In this document: in pieces, positions 6,170 through 8,171 of the stretch
Layout of the letters: the number at the start of each line of letters is the position of its first letter
Numbering within the stretch: the first letter of the stretch is position 1
Source: Betaproteobacteria bacterium
GTDB lineage: Bacteria; Pseudomonadota; Gammaproteobacteria; Burkholderiales; Burkholderiaceae_E
Assembly (NCBI GenBank): GCA_016868095.1
Contig: VGHV01000095.1
Span: 1 to 8,171 of the forward strand
Direction of reading: 5' to 3'
Length of the DNA stretch: 8,171 bases
Translations under genes and position numbers: made by a program
Notes under the pieces: generated by a model
What the model was told of the DNA's origin: nothing
The model's input: the letters and a program-made list of their open reading frames with translations, nothing else
The model's database searches: none

Positions 6170-7330
6170 TTACGAAGCCTCACGAAGGCGCTGTGGCGAT
6201 AAGCTTGAAAGCTCGACCCCTTCGTCTTGAATAAATGACGGTATATCACGACCAAGAATCATTGCAGCATAGAGCGATCCAACAGCGGGGGCGCTCTGAA
6301 TACCATAGCCACCCTGCCCGATCGCCCAAAAGAATCCTGGATACTTATCATCAAATCCACCGACAAATGATCCGTCGGCAACGAAACTTCGCAAACCCGC
6401 CCAGGTTCGAATCGGACGCCTTATGTCCAATTCAGCCACCTGCTGAATCCTGTGAATTGCTGTAGCGATATCAAGCTCCTCTGGAACCACATCGTGAGCT
6501 TGTACAGGGTCGGCGTTGGCTGGTGAACCAAGCATTTGTCCTGCATCAGGTTTGAAATAAAAATCTTCTTCAACACCAATCACCATTGGCCAATCGGCAA
6601 CGCCTGCAATCGCAGGTTGAGCAAAGCACAAAACGCTTCGCCGCTTGGGAACCAAACCTAATGCATCAATGCCTGCAATCGCAGCCAGTTGATCACCCCA
6701 AGCGCCTGCGGCATTAACAAGTACGCTTGCATGAACGGGCGCTAAAGCCGTGTCCTCAAACGCAATCTCCCAACGATTTGCCAACCTTGATCCAGGAGAG
6801 TACGAAAGCCGGTTGACCTTATGCCGAAGTCGAATGCTTACTGCGCTTTTGGCCGCACCCCGCAAAAAACCTTGGTGAAGCGCGTGGACATCCATATCGA
6901 ATGCTCGTGACTCAATACTTGCCGAGGCCACTGCCTCGGGCCGCAAGACCGGAACCAGGGCGCGAGCCTCTTCAGGCTTTAATCGTCTTATGGGTGCTCC
7001 TGTGCTTCGCACCATCGACTCATGGGCATCGAGCGTATCCACTTGACCGGGCGAGGCAATCATCATCGCACCGCGCGGACTAATTAATGGATATTGACAA
7101 AAGCCTTTGGGAGATTGCTCTAAAAACTTTAGACTCGCTCGGGTGAGTTGGCGAACAACCAGTGGACCATAGCTGTCCATGTAAAGCGCAGCCGAACGCC
7201 CAGTGCTGTGATAGCCAGGCTGATCCTCGGCCTCGAGTAAACAAACACTAACATGGGGTGCAAGCTGATAAGCAATACTTGCGGCGACAATGCCGCCACC
7301 CACAATGGCAACATCGTAAACAGGATTCAT
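6170..7330 (-). CDS. FAD-dependent amino acid dehydrogenase, DauA-like (D-arginine dehydrogenase family)
   Basis: This 386-residue DAO-family flavoenzyme should oxidise an amine, most likely a D-amino acid, to an imino acid, passing electrons to the respiratory chain or O2. The FAD dinucleotide motif is VAIVGGGIVAAS (7-18), with Ala16 in place of the last Gly. GYHSTGRSAALY (39-50), NAAGAW (206-211), WAGLRSFVADG (310-320) and GQGGYGIQ (338-345) match Pseudomonas aeruginosa DauA as I recall it. Arg231, Tyr258 and Arg314 correspond to its Arg222, Tyr249 and Arg305, which hold the substrate carboxylate; Tyr54 matches Tyr53. Leu49 and Ala88 replace His48 and Glu87; Glu87 reads the cationic side chain. 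Fold and reaction class are therefore clear, but a substrate other than D-arginine is likely. The ATG overlaps the stop of a 9-codon ORF that has a good Shine-Dalgarno, while its own is poor. Confidence 0.88.
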   Translation of the reverse strand: MNPVYDVAIVGGGIVAASIAYQLAPHVSVCLLEAEDQPGYHSTGRSAALYMDSYGPLVVRQLTRASLKFLEQSPKGFCQYPLISPRGAMMIASPGQVDTLDAHESMVRSTGAPIRRLKPEEARALVPVLRPEAVASASIESRAFDMDVHALHQGFLRGAAKSAVSIRLRHKVNRLSYSPGSRLANRWEIAFEDTALAPVHASVLVNAAGAWGDQLAAIAGIDALGLVPKRRSVLCFAQPAIAGVADWPMVIGVEEDFYFKPDAGQMLGSPANADPVQAHDVVPEELDIATAIHRIQQVAELDIRRPIRTWAGLRSFVADGSFVGGFDDKYPGFFWAIGQGGYGIQSAPAVGSLYAAMILGRDIPSFIQDEGVELSSLSPQRLREAS

Positions 7331-7356
7331 GACTCGGTAAACGCTCCAATGATCAT
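7327..7356 (-). other. Possible 9-codon leader ORF coupled to the oxidoreductase
   Basis: Reading the minus strand, ATG at 7356 opens nine codons (MIIGAFTES) and ends in a TGA at 7329-7327 that overlaps the oxidoreductase start as ATGA. AGAGGA at 7367-7362 sits five bases before this ATG, the best Shine-Dalgarno in the region. The oxidoreductase ATG itself has only GGAG 13 bases upstream. This fits a translated leader that delivers ribosomes to the oxidoreductase by termination-reinitiation. The peptide does not look like an attenuator, having no run of one amino acid. It could be chance; confidence rests on the SD plus overlap. Confidence 0.4.
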
Positions 7357-7378
7357 GACATTCCTCTGAAAATCATCA

Positions 7379-7480
7379 CTAATCGCTTCTAGTGTCGTTA
7401 CGCATTGCGCTCATCATCAAAAAAGATCCGTAAAGCATCGTCATGACACCGAACAGTACATGACTGAACGACTTAATCAT
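7379..7480 (-). CDS. Possible 33-residue single-span membrane peptide
   Basis: An ATG two bases after the TAA of the iron-dependent dehydrogenase gene opens a 33-codon frame ending in TAG. The product has a basic start (MIKSFSH), a hydrophobic, Met-rich core from about residue 8 to 26 (VLFGVMTMLYGSFLMMSAM) and a polar tail (RNDTRSD). This is the layout of a single membrane helix. Six of 33 residues are Met. AAGG ten bases upstream, within the last codons of the preceding gene, could serve as ribosome binding site, and the stop-start proximity allows translational coupling. It fills most of the 152-base gap in this minus-strand gene set. I recognise no family. Chance is possible for so short a frame, so this is a candidate only. 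Confidence 0.4.
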   Translation of the reverse strand: MIKSFSHVLFGVMTMLYGSFLMMSAMRNDTRSD

Positions 7481-7482
7481 GA

Positions 7483-8171
7483 TTACCAAGCCTTGGTCAA
7501 TAGCTGGCGGATTTGCTCGACATCACGGATGGGCTCGGGATTAGTCTTGACCCATAAGTTTTCCATGGCGCCAGCTGCGACCGCATCGAGCTGCTCAGCA
7601 TTAACTTTCAAATCACTCAAGCGCCCAGGCAGACCCAAATCTGCTACAAGTTTTGCAACTGCATCTGCTGCATCAAGATTCGACCCCATCGCCTTAGCAA
7701 TTAGGCTTTGCATCGATTTGGTTTTCTCAACATTAAACCGCATGACATGCGGCAACATAATGCACGATGTATAACCATGACTCATCCCTGTTACAGCGCC
7801 AAGGCTGTGACCGATACCATGGCTTGCACCAAAGGGGACCCTCATGATCGCTATACCGGCAAGCCAGGCACCTTGAAGACAATCAAGGCGTGCCTCCAAG
7901 TCCTCGGGATCGCGATGGCTCTGACGAAGCCCTTTTGTCAGTAGTCGTACCGCTTCAAGTCCTAGGGCATGAATCAGTGGCGAAGGGCTGATGGAACACA
8001 ATCCTTCAATAGCGTGATCGAGCGCTCGCAGGCCGGTCGATAGCCACAACCAACTCGGTGTGTATAGGCTCGCTTTTGGATCGAGGATGACAGTAGCAGG
8101 ACCGATCTCCTCGCCCATGTATGCATCTTTGACTTTGCGCTTTTCATCGGTACAACCACCAAGATTTGAAA
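7483..8171 (-). CDS. Iron-containing alcohol dehydrogenase, maleylacetate-reductase-like, 5'-truncated
   Basis: This is the C-terminal 229 codons of a group III (iron-type) alcohol dehydrogenase; the frame stays open to the window end, reading SNLGGCTDEKRKVKDAY before the internal Met at 8118. Family members reduce or oxidise alcohols and keto acids with NAD(P)H; maleylacetate reductases act at the end of (chloro)aromatic catabolism. The motif GLRALDHAIEGL is followed by SHGIGHSLGAVTGMSHG, whose first and third His are spaced 14 apart like the metal ligands His263 and His277 of FucO. LPHVMRFN and a C-terminal NPEPIRDVEQIRQLLTKAW fit the maleylacetate-reductase branch. The Asp normally four residues before the first ligand His (GxDALxH) is Arg here. 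The nucleotide-binding half is outside the window. It is the most upstream visible gene of the minus-strand cluster. Confidence 0.85.
   Translation of the reverse strand, partial: SNLGGCTDEKRKVKDAYMGEEIGPATVILDPKASLYTPSWLWLSTGLRALDHAIEGLCSISPSPLIHALGLEAVRLLTKGLRQSHRDPEDLEARLDCLQGAWLAGIAIMRVPFGASHGIGHSLGAVTGMSHGYTSCIMLPHVMRFNVEKTKSMQSLIAKAMGSNLDAADAVAKLVADLGLPGRLSDLKVNAEQLDAVAAGAMENLWVKTNPEPIRDVEQIRQLLTKAW

Noticed and set aside
6118..6255. Longer DUF169 frame starting at 6255
   Set aside because: The extra 46 codons overlap the end of the oxidoreductase gene and do not resemble the family N-terminus.
7349..7356. 8-bp palindrome ATGATCAT before the oxidoreductase
   Set aside because: It is too short to separate from chance and overlaps the leader ORF start; no second copy suggests an operator.

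Overview
The window looks like a chromosomal segment of a Gram-negative betaproteobacterium, probably of the order Burkholderiales. The main evidence is gene order: a lapB-type gene is followed by a monofunctional heptose kinase (hldA/rfaE1), hldD/rfaD and a comEA-like helix-hairpin-helix gene, as I remember it from that group. Base composition looks balanced by eye. UbiA implies ubiquinone respiration, and HldA/HldD imply a heptose-containing LPS core. The taxonomic call is inference; no rRNA or other marker gene is present.

Plus strand, 1-4439, envelope and quinone block. The 5' end is cut inside lapB, a TPR plus zinc-ribbon regulator of LPS synthesis. hldA follows after 32 bases and overlaps hldD by ATGA. 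Next come a secreted ComEA-like DNA-binding protein and ubiA, the ubiquinone prenyltransferase. The first three genes belong to LPS: LapB controls flux into lipid A, while HldA and HldD make the heptose donor.

Plus strand, 4516-5277. A 253-residue protein appears to consist of two degenerate RidA/YjgF-like units. The closest named type I can suggest is the CnbZ-type aminomuconate deaminase.

Minus strand, 8171-5335, catabolic block converging on the previous gene. In transcription order it holds an iron-containing alcohol dehydrogenase of the maleylacetate-reductase type (cut by the window end), a possible 33-codon membrane peptide, a possible 9-codon leader ORF with a good Shine-Dalgarno, a DauA-like FAD amino-acid dehydrogenase, and a DUF169 protein. 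The spacing suggests one transcript.

The most interesting idea is functional. A DauA-like flavoenzyme would release imino acids and a RidA-like protein would hydrolyse imines or enamines, so the second half could be an amine or D-amino-acid catabolic module. The flavoenzyme keeps the carboxylate-binding residues of Pseudomonas DauA but has lost the residues that read the cationic side chain, so its substrate is probably not D-arginine. No stretch longer than 300 bases lacks a gene. I saw no tRNA, rRNA, insertion sequence, CRISPR array or origin.
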